The notes: generated by a model from the letters alone, not told the origin. A stretch of 64,000 nucleotides of DNA from Chloroflexus aggregans DSM 9485 (GCF_000021945.1 NC_011831.1:4353353-4417352); one strand, 5' to 3'; positions 35,524-44,929 are shown, counted from the stretch's first letter. Numbers and translations are program-made.

Positions 35524-37890
35524 GTGAGTGAGGCGAACGCTTTCCAACGGCCGGCAACGCCAGACATTCCTGAAGTATTGCCGATTCTGCCGATCAATAA
35601 TGCAGTGCTCTTCCCAGGCATGTTTTTGCCACTGGTCGTTAGTGGCGACGCATGGGTACGTCTGGTCGATGAAGCAGCACTGTCAACGAAGATGATCGGT
35701 GTGTTTCGTCGCGTGCAGGCCGGTGAGGAGTTTGAACCGTCAATGTTAGCGCCTACCGGCACGGCGGCAATGATCGTGCGCATGATGCGTTTGCCGCAGG
35801 GAGGAGTTCAACTGCTCTTGCAAGGGCAGGCGCGGATCAAGGTACAACACTGGGTGTCGATCAAGCCTTATCCCCAGGCACGGGTGAGCATCTCTCGTGA
35901 TCCGCACGAAACATCACTGGAGACATCGGGCTTGGCGCGGGCTGCACTGGCCGGTTTTCAGCAAATTGTCGAGCTGAGTCCTAATCTGCCCGATGAATTA
36001 GCCATTGCCGCCGCCAATGCACCACATCCCGGTATGTTGGCCGACCTCATTGCGGCCAATCTGAACCTCAATCTCGACGACCAGCAGGCCGTGCTCGACA
36101 TGCTCGATGTCACCGAGCGGTTGCAGCACGTGTTGCGCCTGCTCGATCGCGAGCGCGAAATTCTGATGATCGGGCGCAAGGCGCAGGAAGAGGTCGCGAA
36201 GAATCAGCGCGAGTATGTCTTGCGCCAGCAGCTTGAGGCGATCAAGCGCGAGTTGGGCGAGACTGATGATCACGCTGTCGAGATTGCTGAGTTGCGCCGG
36301 CGGCTGGAAGAGGCCAACCTGCCCACCGAAGCGCGTCAAGAGGCCGAACGCGAGCTGTCGCGGCTCGAACGCATGCCCCCCGGTGCAGCCGAGTATACGG
36401 TAGCGCGTACCTACCTCGATTGGATCCTCGATCTGCCGTGGCATGCCAGTACCGAAGACAATCTCGATATTACACAGGCGCGGCGTGTCCTCGACGAGGA
36501 TCATTACGATCTAGATCGGATCAAAGAGCGAATTATTGAATACCTTGCCGTGCGAAAACTTCGCCAAGAAGCGGGTGCCGGTAGCGAAACCCGCGGACCA
36601 ATCCTCTGTTTCGTCGGCCCACCCGGTGTCGGTAAGACGAGTCTGGGGGCTTCCATCGCCCGCGCATTGGGGCGTAAATTTGTGCGTGTCGCATTGGGCG
36701 GCGTGCGCGATGAAGCCGAAATCCGCGGTCATCGCCGTACCTACATCGGCGCCTTACCCGGACGGATTATTCAAGGCTTAAGCCGCGCCGGTAGCAACAA
36801 CCCGGTCTTACTCCTCGATGAAGTTGATAAACTGAGTATCGGTTTTCAGGGCGACCCGGCGGCAGCGTTGCTCGAGGTGCTCGACCCTGAGCAGAACGTC
36901 GCCTTTGTCGATCGCTATCTCGATGTGCCGTTCGATCTGAGCAAAGTGCTCTTTGTCTGCACCGCCAATCGCGCCGACACCATCCCGCCAGCGCTGCTCG
37001 ACCGTATGGAGCTGTTGGAGTTGGCCGGCTACACTGAGCAAGAGAAACTGGAGATCGCACGACGCTACCTGATCCCACGTCAGCGCAACGAACAGGGGTT
37101 GGCCGAACGCGGCCCCGAATTGACGACTACTGCATTACAACGGCTCATCCGCGAGTACACCCACGAAGCCGGGGTGCGCGATCTCGAACGGCGTATCGGA
37201 GCGGTGTATCGCAAGATGGCTACTCGCCTGGCCGAAGGTAAAGAGCTGCCGGCGCAAGTTGATGCAGCCGATCTTGATGATCTGCTTGGCCCACCGCGTT
37301 TTCGCAGTGAGACACTGCTCGGCGAAAATGAGGTTGGGGTAGTGACCGGCCTTGCGTGGACGCCGACCGGTGGTGATGTGCTCTTCATTGAGGTGAGTGT
37401 GATTCCGGGGAACGGCCAACTGATCCTCACCGGTCAGTTGGGTGATGTGATGAAAGAATCGGCGCGGGCCGCACTCACCTACGCCCGTTCGCGAGCTGCT
37501 GAGCTAGGTATCGAAGCCGAGGTCTTCCAGAAGAGCGATATTCATATTCACGTACCTGCCGGCGCCGTTCCCAAAGATGGCCCTTCAGCCGGTATCACGA
37601 TGGCGAGTGCGCTCATTTCGGCGCTGACGAGACGTGAAGTGGATAAGCGAATTGCCATGACCGGTGAGGTCACGTTGCGCGGAAAAATCTTGCCGATTGG
37701 CGGGGTGAAAGAGAAGCTCCTGGCAGCGCAGCGGGCCGGTGTGCGTAAAGTATTGTTACCGAAAGAGAACGAGATCGATCTGCGAGAGGTACCCGCCGAA
37801 GCCAAAGAACAACTGGAGATTGTGCTCGTTAAGCACATGGACGAAGTGCTGCGTGAGTTGGGCCTTGTTGCTGCGCCGGTGAGTGAGTAA
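35524..37890 (+). CDS. lon: ATP-dependent protease Lon
   Basis: A 788-residue AAA+ serine protease. The N-terminal LON substrate domain (~1-200) starts VLPILPINNAVLFPGMFLP. The AAA+ module has Walker A GPPGVGKTSLGASIA (~361-375) and Walker B PVLLLDEVDKLS (~421-432). The proteolytic domain has the catalytic Ser in PKDGPSAGITMASAL and Lys in GGVKEKLLAAQRAG. GTG start at 35524 with GGGAGA upstream. It is the last gene of the chaperone/protease operon. Confidence 0.97.
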   Translation: MSEANAFQRPATPDIPEVLPILPINNAVLFPGMFLPLVVSGDAWVRLVDEAALSTKMIGVFRRVQAGEEFEPSMLAPTGTAAMIVRMMRLPQGGVQLLLQGQARIKVQHWVSIKPYPQARVSISRDPHETSLETSGLARAALAGFQQIVELSPNLPDELAIAAANAPHPGMLADLIAANLNLNLDDQQAVLDMLDVTERLQHVLRLLDREREILMIGRKAQEEVAKNQREYVLRQQLEAIKRELGETDDHAVEIAELRRRLEEANLPTEARQEAERELSRLERMPPGAAEYTVARTYLDWILDLPWHASTEDNLDITQARRVLDEDHYDLDRIKERIIEYLAVRKLRQEAGAGSETRGPILCFVGPPGVGKTSLGASIARALGRKFVRVALGGVRDEAEIRGHRRTYIGALPGRIIQGLSRAGSNNPVLLLDEVDKLSIGFQGDPAAALLEVLDPEQNVAFVDRYLDVPFDLSKVLFVCTANRADTIPPALLDRMELLELAGYTEQEKLEIARRYLIPRQRNEQGLAERGPELTTTALQRLIREYTHEAGVRDLERRIGAVYRKMATRLAEGKELPAQVDAADLDDLLGPPRFRSETLLGENEVGVVTGLAWTPTGGDVLFIEVSVIPGNGQLILTGQLGDVMKESARAALTYARSRAAELGIEAEVFQKSDIHIHVPAGAVPKDGPSAGITMASALISALTRREVDKRIAMTGEVTLRGKILPIGGVKEKLLAAQRAGVRKVLLPKENEIDLREVPAEAKEQLEIVLVKHMDEVLRELGLVAAPVSE

Positions 37891-37919
37891 AACGCCGGCG
37901 CAGTTAAACGGCAGTAAAG

Positions 37920-38190
37920 ATATGGCATGTGGCCGTCTTCCTGCCTCCCAAGTTCCCTGTACAATATGGACTGCGGCAGCCTGCTGTCGCCTGATACAGC
38001 CTGTGGCCGTCTTGCTGCCGCTCAATCTGGCACACGGCCGCCTTGCTGTCGCCCAGTACGGCATACGGCCGCCTTCCCGCCGCCCAGTACAATATGAACT
38101 GTGGCAGCCTACTGCCGCCTGATACAGCCTGCGGCCGTTTTGCTGCCGCTCAATATGGAATGCGGCCGTCTTCCTGTCGCCTAAGTCCCT
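37920..38190. repeat. About eight degenerate ~30-bp repeats
   Basis: Units of the form GGCCGTCTTGCTGCCGCTCA followed by A-T-rich AATATGG-like ends recur at ~30-35-bp spacing, with variants GGCAGCCTGCTGTCGCCTGA and GGCCGCCTTGCTGTCGCCCA. Two higher-order pairs (GATACAGCCTG at ~37992 and ~38119) suggest a duplicated block. The region lies between lon and the DsbA-like gene; no promoter stands out in it. Short ORFs through it are repeat artefacts. Confidence 0.75.
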
Positions 38191-38325
38191 TTCTCGTCAT
38201 CAAGCGATTGCCTCAACCGAACTCAACGACTCCACTCCCCATCGCTCGTGCATCGAACATGATCGGCAAAGTGTGGTATGCTTCTCGTTGCTTCCTGCTC
38301 TGCTGAATGGACAAAGGCGTGCCCA

Positions 38326-39207
38326 ATGACGTATCATCGCAGTCAATCCAAATTGCTTCACTCTTGTACACTCATCTTTGCCTTGTGTATCGTTCTGGCC
38401 GGTTGTGCAGCAACAGCGAATATGCCCACCCCCTCACCCACGATTGCGCGCCTACCAACCGTCACGCCTGAACCATTGGCAGCGCCGACGCCAACGGCGC
38501 GCATTATCCGCCTGGGCGAAACGTCCATACCAACCCCGTCAACGACCGCGTTGCCTACGCCGCTCATCACCGACAGCGGTGTGCTCACCGCAAGCATGGC
38601 GCGGCTCGGTCTCAGCGCCGAACCCTACGCCGTGCTCGGTGATCCCAATGCCCCGGTGACCATCGTCGAATTCACCGACTTCGGCTGCCCCTTCTGTCGC
38701 CGCCACCATCTTCTTACCTTCCGCACTCTAGTCGAAGAGTTTGTGGCGACCGGTCGCGTCTTCTACGTCATCAAGCACCTACCGGTAAGCAGTCAGCAAG
38801 GTGAACAAGCTGCGCTCGCTGCAATCTGCGCCGGCGAGCAGGGCCGCTACTGGGAGATGCACAATGCCCTCTTTGCCGACGGTGAGGCGTGGCAAGGCAA
38901 TGAAACCATCGCGCAGCGTCGGATCGATGCTATCGCTGCTGAGCTTGGCTTCGATGTGGCAGCGTTGCGGGCCTGCACCGAACGCACCGATACAAAAGCC
39001 ATCATTGCCCGCCATGTCAGCGAGGCCCATACCCTGCGCGTCTTTGGCACACCGGTCTTCTTCATCAACAACCGGCTGCTGGCCGGTGCGCAGCCGATTG
39101 AGGTTTGGCGGCAAGTGTTGGCAGTAGGGGCACAGCGGTGCTGTGCCCCTACAGGTGATGGGGTAGGGTGTGGGTGCGGGCGGGCACGGCTGCTGTGGTG
39201 GTATTAA
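38326..39207 (+). CDS. DsbA-like thioredoxin-fold lipoprotein with repeat-derived Cys-rich tail
   Basis: A 293-residue lipoprotein. The signal peptide ends at lipobox LAGC (~22-25). A Thr/Pro-rich linker (~26-80) is followed by a DsbA/DSBA-like domain with FTDFGCPFCRRHH (CPFC active site), an inserted helical part and the cis-Pro motif FGTPVFFINN. The natural end should fall soon after IEVWRQVLA. Instead the frame continues for about 25 residues (GAQRCCAPTGDG... LLWWY) through one unit of the downstream 125-bp array. The protein likely oxidises or isomerises exported thiols, with the Trx-VKOR protein as partner. Confidence 0.88.
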   Translation: MTYHRSQSKLLHSCTLIFALCIVLAGCAATANMPTPSPTIARLPTVTPEPLAAPTPTARIIRLGETSIPTPSTTALPTPLITDSGVLTASMARLGLSAEPYAVLGDPNAPVTIVEFTDFGCPFCRRHHLLTFRTLVEEFVATGRVFYVIKHLPVSSQQGEQAALAAICAGEQGRYWEMHNALFADGEAWQGNETIAQRRIDAIAAELGFDVAALRACTERTDTKAIIARHVSEAHTLRVFGTPVFFINNRLLAGAQPIEVWRQVLAVGAQRCCAPTGDGVGCGCGRARLLWWY

Positions 39208-41205
39208 TGATACGATGCACGCCATCACCGGGTGGAGTACCGTGGGCAGTAGGGGCACAGTGCCCCTACAGGTGATGGGGTAGGGTGTGGGTGCGGGCGG
39301 GCACGGCTGCTGTGGTGGTATTAATGATACGATGCACGCCATCACCGGGTGGAGTACCGTGGGCAGTAGGGGCACAGTGCCCCCACGTCATCGCCAGTTT
39401 GTTCGTCTATGCTGAAACGGTACCGTGGGTAGTAGGGGCACAGCGGTGCTGTGCCCCTACAGGTGATGGGGTAGGGTGTGGGTGCGGGCGGGCACGGCTG
39501 CTGTGGTGGTATTAATGATACGATGCACGCCATCACCGGGTGGAGTACCGTGGGCAGTAGGGGCACAGCGGTGCTGTGCCCCTACAGGTGATGGGGTAGG
39601 GTGTGGGTGCGGGCGGGCACGGCTGCTGTGGTGGTATTAATGATACGATGCACGCCATCACCGGGTGGGGTAGCGTGGGTAGGGGCACCGTAGGGGCACA
39701 GCGGTGCTGTGCCCCTACAGGTGATGGGGCAGGGTGTGGGTGCGGGCGGGCACGGCTGCTGTGGTGGTATTAATGATACGATGCACGCCATCACCGGGTG
39801 GGGTACCGTGGGTAGTAGGGGCACAGCGGTGCTGTGCCCCCACGTCATCGCCAGTTTGTTCGTCTATGCTGAAACGGTACCGTGGGCAGTAGGGGCACAG
39901 CGGTGCTGTGCCCCTACAGGTGATGGGCTAGGGTGTGGGTGCGGGCGGGCACGGCTGCTGTGGTGGTATTAATGATACGATGCACGCCATCACCGGGTGG
40001 GGTACCGTGGGTAGTAGGGGCACAGCGGTGTTGTGCCCCTACAGGTGATGGGGTAGGGTGTGGGTGCGGGCGGGCACGGCTGCTGTGGTGGTATTAATGA
40101 TACGATGCACGCCATCACCGGGTGGGGTACCGTGGGTAGTAGGGGCACAGCGGTGCTGTGCCCCTACAGGTGATGGGGTAGGGTGTGGGTGCGGGCGGGC
40201 ACGGCTGCTGTGGTGGTATTAATGATACGATGCACGCCATCACCGGGTGGGGTACCGTGGGTAGTAGGGGCACAGCGGTGTTGTGCCCCTACAGGTGATG
40301 GGGTAGGGTGTGGGTGCGGGCGGGCACGGCTGCTGTGGTGGTATTAATGATACGATGCACGCCATCACCGGGTGGAGTACCGTGGGCAGTAGGGGCACAG
40401 CGGTGCTGTGCCCCTACAGGTGATGGGGTAGGGTGTGGGTGCGGGCGGGCACGGCTGCTGTGGTGGTATTAATGATACGATGCACGCCATCACCGGGTGG
40501 AGTACCGTGGGTAGTAGGGGCACAGCGGTGTTGTGCCCCTACAGGTGATGGGGCAGGGTGTGGGCGCGGGCGGGCACGGCTGCTGTGGTGGTATTAATGA
40601 TACGATGCACGCCATCACCGGGTGGAGTACCGTGGGCAGTAGGGGCACAGCGGTGCTGTGCCCCTACAGGTGATGGGGTAGGGTGTGGGTGCGGGCGGGC
40701 ACGGCTGCTGTGGTGGTATTAATGATACGATGCACGCCATCACCGGGTGGGGTACCGTGGGTAGTAGGGGCACAGCGGTGTTGTGCCCCTACAGGTGATG
40801 GGGCAGGGTGTGGGCGCGGGTGGGCACGGCTGCTGTGGTGGTATTAATGATACGATGCACGCCATCACCGGGTGGGGTACCGTGGGTAGTAGGGGCACAG
40901 CGGTGTTGTGCCCCTACAGGTGATGGGGCAGGGTGTGGGCGCGGGCGGGCACGGCTGCTGTGGTGGTATTAATGATACGATGCACGCCATCACCGGGTGG
41001 GGTACCGTGGGTAGTAGGGGCACAGCGGTGTTGTGCCCCTACAGGTGATGGGGCAGGGTGTGGGTGCGGGCGGGCACGGCTGCTGTGGTGGTATTAATGA
41101 TACGATGCACGCCATCACCGGGTGGGGTACCGTGGGTAGTAGGGGCACAGCGGTGTTGTGCCCCTACAGGTGATGGGGCAGGGTGTGGGTGCGGGCGGGT
41201 GGGTT
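39121..41205. repeat. Tandem array of 125-bp units with 13-bp-arm palindromes, 16 copies
   Basis: The marker GGTGATGGG occurs at 39154, 39271, 39462, 39587, 39720, 39919, 40044, 40169, 40294, 40419, 40544, 40669, 40794, 40919, 41044 and 41169. From 39919 on the period is exactly 125 bp. Each unit holds GTAGGGGCACAGC-GGT-GCTGTGCCCCTAC; some have TTGTGCC, which keeps pairing by G-T. The first units are irregular: one lacks 8 bp of the palindrome, and two carry an extra segment (39381-39430 and 39838-39887) containing CCAGTTTGTTCGTCTATGC. The array fills the gap between the DsbA-like and 2H phosphoesterase genes. No independent gene is seen inside it. Confidence 0.95.
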
Positions 41206-41371
41206 GGCCGTATCATATGATTTTAGGCACCACAGACATCAACAAACAGTTGCGAATCTCTCACCATGAATCTTAGCGGTAGAGTATTGCTTGATGGTGT
41301 ACAATATCTTTCGATTACTAGGGTTACCAATACGTGTATGTCCTATGCCCGAATCATTGTCTGAACCCACA

Positions 41372-41914
41372 ATGCGCCTCTTTATCGCCCTCGATATACC
41401 GGATACAGTGCGGCAAGCGTTACGCGATGTGCAGATGCGCCTCAGCATGCATAGCCGGGCTGTCCGCTGGAGTGACCCGGTCGGCATGCATCTGACACTT
41501 CACTTTCTGGGTGAGACGCCGGAACGGTTGGTTGGGCCGTTGCTGGCCGGAATGCGCGCTATCACCGCGCCCTCCTTGCGCCTCAGCCTTGACCGGCTGG
41601 GGTGTTTTCCGCCAACCGGCTCGTTGCGCGTCGTTTGGGTTGGTCTCAGCGGCGATCTGAGCGCTCTAGAGGCCCTCCATCGCTCACTCGCCGGTGTTAT
41701 CCGGTCGGTGGGTTTACCCACCGATACGCGCCCCTTTACTCCTCACATTACGCTTGCTCGGGCCCGCCCCGTCGCCACACCTGCTGAATTGCGGGCGCTC
41801 CGCGCAGCCCTACCCGCGATCATCCCACAACCGCTGACGTGGCAGAGCGAGCGCCCCATCCTCTTCCGCAGCCAACTGACGCCGCGCGGTGCGATCTATA
41901 CGCCATTGAGTTAG
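41372..41914 (+). CDS. thpR: RNA 2',3'-cyclic phosphodiesterase (ThpR/LigT, 2H family)
   Basis: A 180-residue two-histidine phosphoesterase. It begins MRLFIALDIPDTVRQAL and carries both H-x-T/S-x motifs: HLTLHFLGE (~42-50) and HITLARARP (~122-130). The family hydrolyses or ligates 2',3'-cyclic phosphate RNA ends. ATG 41372 gives the family N-terminus; ATG 41345 would add nine residues. The ribosome site is weak at either start. Confidence 0.9.
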   Translation: MRLFIALDIPDTVRQALRDVQMRLSMHSRAVRWSDPVGMHLTLHFLGETPERLVGPLLAGMRAITAPSLRLSLDRLGCFPPTGSLRVVWVGLSGDLSALEALHRSLAGVIRSVGLPTDTRPFTPHITLARARPVATPAELRALRAALPAIIPQPLTWQSERPILFRSQLTPRGAIYTPLS

Positions 41915-42007
41915 GTTGTGCGATTTGTACCTATTCATTGGGTGATTTACGCTATTCACCGGCCATGACAACTACTATCATGCACACAGTTCTGAAAGGA
42001 GGTTGTC

Positions 42008-43027
42008 ATGGCTTTCCGTCGTCGCTGGTTGACTCTCGTGGTGCTCGTCACTTTGTTCGGCATATCGCCGGCCTTCGCCCAGACACCGGTTGCTCACGCG
42101 GTCCTGTTCTATTCCCCCACCTGCCCACATTGTCATGTCGTACTCAATGATGTGTTGCCGCCATTGCAGGCCCGCTATGGCAGCCAGTTGCACATTCTCA
42201 CGATTGATGTGTCGACTCCTGCCGGTCAGTCGTTGTACAGCGCGGCATTGCAAACCTTTGCTGTCCCTGCGTACCGGCAAGGCGTGCCGGCCCTGTTCTT
42301 TGGACAAACCCATCTGGTTGGGAGCGATGAGATACCTGCCCGGCTGCCCGGTTTGATCGAGCAAGCGCTCGCCGCCGGCGGGAATGCATGGCCGGCCATC
42401 CCCGGTATCGAGCCGTTGACGGCGACGTTTGAGTCTGGCGCTGCGCCGGTTGCGCCATCGGCATCGTCGCCATTCAGCCGCGATCCCGTTGCCAATACGC
42501 TCGCGCTGCTGGTGCTGACCGGCATGGCGATTGCGTTCTTTGTCGCTGTTACGCGCCTGCGCTGGCCCTTTGACCGTCCGTTGTCCGTCACCCGCTCGCG
42601 CTGGATCCCGGTGTTGGCGGCGGTGGGGGTGGTATTGGCCGGCTATCTGGCCGTCGTCGAATTGAACCAGCAGCGTGCAGTCTGCGGGCCGGTCGGCGAT
42701 TGCAACGCTGTTCATCAAAGCCAATATGCTCGTTTCTTAGGCGTTCCGGTTGGCCTGATCGGTCTGGTTGGCTATCTGGCGATAATTGTGGCATGGCTCC
42801 TCGAACGCTTCGCCCATCTCCGTCTTGCCCGCCAAGCCCTTGTGGCAATGGCACTGACCGGCACGCTCTTCTCGCTCTATCTGACTTTCCTCGAACCGTT
42901 TGTGATTGGGGCGACGTGCATATGGTGCCTCCTTTCAGCCATCACGATGACAGCGCTGCTTTGGGTGAATGCGCCTCCTGTGCCGCAGCACGTTGCCCGT
43001 GGTCGCCGGTCATTATCCCCATCATAG
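42008..43027 (+). CDS. Thioredoxin-VKOR fusion oxidoreductase
   Basis: A 339-residue protein that starts with a signal/anchor segment (LTLVVLVTLFGISPAFA), then a thioredoxin-like domain with YSPTCPHCHVVL. After a linker comes a four-to-five-span VKOR domain with the conserved loop pair CGPVGDCNAVHQS and the quinone-site motif CIWCLLSAIT. VKOR passes electrons from the thioredoxin domain to quinone and so reoxidises secreted thiol oxidases. The DsbA-like lipoprotein upstream is a plausible client. The order here is Trx first, VKOR second, whereas many bacterial fusions have VKOR first. AAGGAGG precedes the ATG. Confidence 0.93.
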   Translation: MAFRRRWLTLVVLVTLFGISPAFAQTPVAHAVLFYSPTCPHCHVVLNDVLPPLQARYGSQLHILTIDVSTPAGQSLYSAALQTFAVPAYRQGVPALFFGQTHLVGSDEIPARLPGLIEQALAAGGNAWPAIPGIEPLTATFESGAAPVAPSASSPFSRDPVANTLALLVLTGMAIAFFVAVTRLRWPFDRPLSVTRSRWIPVLAAVGVVLAGYLAVVELNQQRAVCGPVGDCNAVHQSQYARFLGVPVGLIGLVGYLAIIVAWLLERFAHLRLARQALVAMALTGTLFSLYLTFLEPFVIGATCIWCLLSAITMTALLWVNAPPVPQHVARGRRSLSPS

Positions 43028-43608
43028 GGCGCCATACCGCGATGGAGCGTGCCAGATCGTTTTGGTAAAGACGCAGCGCATAGTGTCGCTACGGTCGCCC
43101 CTACCACCTCTGCCATTGCATGCCGTGCCCCCACCCTTTGGCGAGAGGTGGTAACAGGGTACGTTAGTTTATCGCTCCTCACGACATGGGATGCTATCTT
43201 CTCTGCGCTCCAGAACGTGCGCACATGTGCCCAACCTTCTGTTCCTGCCCCGATTGCACTGCGCAATCGTCGCTAACAGGAGTCACGTTTCCGCCTTCCA
43301 GAGTACCTACTGCTCGCAGAGTGTTGCCGTTGCCGGTCGGATATCGCCACGAGGAGGTCAGGTGCGCTATGTCCCACCGCTCGTGTCGCTCATCACGCGC
43401 GTAGCGAAAAGCGACGATTGCGCTCCGTGCGCGCAACCGGCATCGATCGCCCCTTACGCGCCCATCGGTGCAGCGTTGTGACAGTGACACCGCGCTGCGT
43501 CGTCGCTTTCCAGAACGCATGCGCACTTCCGTGAGGATCCGTATCCACGAACGGGTACCTTCGTAAAGACGAGCGTCGAACCCCACCAAACCTTGCCACA
43601 TTTGTTGG
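43028..43608. other. Gene-free stretch, degenerate repeat remnants
   Basis: No coding region is supported. Around 43062-43110 and 43490-43520 there are GACGCAGCG.../CGCTGCGTCG-like fragments followed by GGTCGCCCCTACC, which look like worn copies of a dispersed palindromic element. Short ORFs in this stretch lack ribosome sites and known motifs. Confidence 0.45.
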
Positions 43609-43638
43609 TTGAACTGTGTAACCTCTACCCAATATATT
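43609..43638 (+). promoter_or_regulatory. Promoter candidate for the polytopic membrane protein
   Basis: TTGAAC (43609-43614) and TATATT (43633-43638) are 18 bp apart. The spacer holds GTGTAACCTC (43616-43625), the exact complement of GAGGTTACAC (43680-43689), which includes the ribosome site. Confidence 0.5.
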
Positions 43639-43693
43639 GCATCTTATGGGCAAAAGGTCAAAATATCTTTGACAAAGAGGAGGTTACACGCCC

Positions 43694-44929
43694 ATGAGTC
43701 AGTTGATCGGTCGTTTGACGGGATTGCGGACGCTCGGCGAGCGGTATGTGCCGACCTACTTTTTAGCGGCACTTGGCAACGGCGGTATGGCCGTGACATT
43801 CTTTATCTGGCTAAACTTTCTCGTTCCTCATCCGAAAACGCCTATCGTGACTTTCGACAACATTGCTGCATTTTGGGCGAAATCGGATCTGATCGGGCAA
43901 GCGCTCTTGCTGTTGGCGATGGCTGGGATTGCACTCTTCGCTATCCGCCACTTCCAGTCGCTGATCTGGAATCTGAGCGAGTTTGCGCGGTTCCGCCGCA
44001 GCAGTGCCTATCTGCAACTGCGCGAGACCAACGGCGCGGTGATATTGATGGCGCTGCCGCTCACGCTGGCAATGACGATTAACGTTCTGTTTGCCAGCGG
44101 TGCGGTCTTTGTGCCCGGTCTGTGGAACGTGGTCGAGTATCTCTTCCCCTTCGCAATGGCGGCATTCTTTGCGGTGGGTGTGCTCGCTCTGCGCACCTTT
44201 ACCGACATCTTTGGCCGCGCTGTGGCCAATGGCCATTTCGACTGCGCACGCAATAACAACTTGACGCAGATGCAGGCGGCATTCGCCTTCGCGATGGTCG
44301 GTGTTGGCCTGGCTGCGCCGGCAGCGATGAGCAACGTGAAACTCACGATTGGCTTGTCAATCCTTGGTGCGATCTTCTTCATCACAGCGGCGGTCGTGGT
44401 AGCAGCCGTGATGCTCGTGTTGGGGGTGCGGGCCATGCTGACCTCTGGCTTAGCCGTCGAGGCAGGGACGAGCCTGTGGCTACCGATCCCATTGCTCACC
44501 CTCATCGGCATCGCAACGTTGCGCATCGCTCACGGTCTCCACAGCGGCTTTGAGCTACACATCGACGCACCGCACCGCCTGCTGATCACCGCCTTCTTCT
44601 TCGGTCTGCAACTGCTCGCAGGGTTATTCGGTTGGTCGGTGTTGCAGCGAGTGGGCTATTTCCGCACCTACCTCAACGGCCCGTCGCGTAGCCCCGCGAC
44701 GTATGGCCTGATCTGCCCGGCAGTTGGCCTGTTCGTGTTCGGCATGTTCTTCCTGCACGTTGGTCTGGTGCAGAATGGCTTGATCGAGAAGTTCTCACCG
44801 ATCTACTTCGTCTTACTGGCAGCTCTGGCTACTGTGCAGGTACTCGGCATCGTGACGATGTTCCGCCTCGATCGCCGCCTCCTGGCTGCACCCGCCAAAT
44901 CACTGGCCGAAGCCGAGAGTGTGGCCTGA
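43694..44929 (+). CDS. Polytopic membrane protein, possibly TsoY-like
   Basis: A 411-residue protein with about ten hydrophobic spans. The N-terminus YVPTYFLAALGNGGMAVTFF with PHPKTPIVTF resembles the TsoY family and, more distantly, TehA/SLAC1-type transporters; the match is from memory and moderate. TsoY members in some bacteria contain selenocysteine, but none is evident here. A transport or sulfur-compound role is speculative. GAGGAGG precedes the ATG. It has its own promoter and is convergent with serA across two strong hairpins. Confidence 0.6.
   Translation: MSQLIGRLTGLRTLGERYVPTYFLAALGNGGMAVTFFIWLNFLVPHPKTPIVTFDNIAAFWAKSDLIGQALLLLAMAGIALFAIRHFQSLIWNLSEFARFRRSSAYLQLRETNGAVILMALPLTLAMTINVLFASGAVFVPGLWNVVEYLFPFAMAAFFAVGVLALRTFTDIFGRAVANGHFDCARNNNLTQMQAAFAFAMVGVGLAAPAAMSNVKLTIGLSILGAIFFITAAVVVAAVMLVLGVRAMLTSGLAVEAGTSLWLPIPLLTLIGIATLRIAHGLHSGFELHIDAPHRLLITAFFFGLQLLAGLFGWSVLQRVGYFRTYLNGPSRSPATYGLICPAVGLFVFGMFFLHVGLVQNGLIEKFSPIYFVLLAALATVQVLGIVTMFRLDRRLLAAPAKSLAEAESVA

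Noticed and set aside
37920-38190. CRISPR-like ~30-bp repeats
   Set aside because: Units are contiguous and degenerate, without constant repeats alternating with unique spacers.
38779-39848. Minus-strand ORFs with PPQQPCPPAPTPYP repeats across the 125-bp array
   Set aside because: They are translations of the repeat and overlap the real DsbA-like gene.
39121-41205. CRISPR array
   Set aside because: The full 125-bp unit is conserved with no unique spacers, and no cas gene is present.
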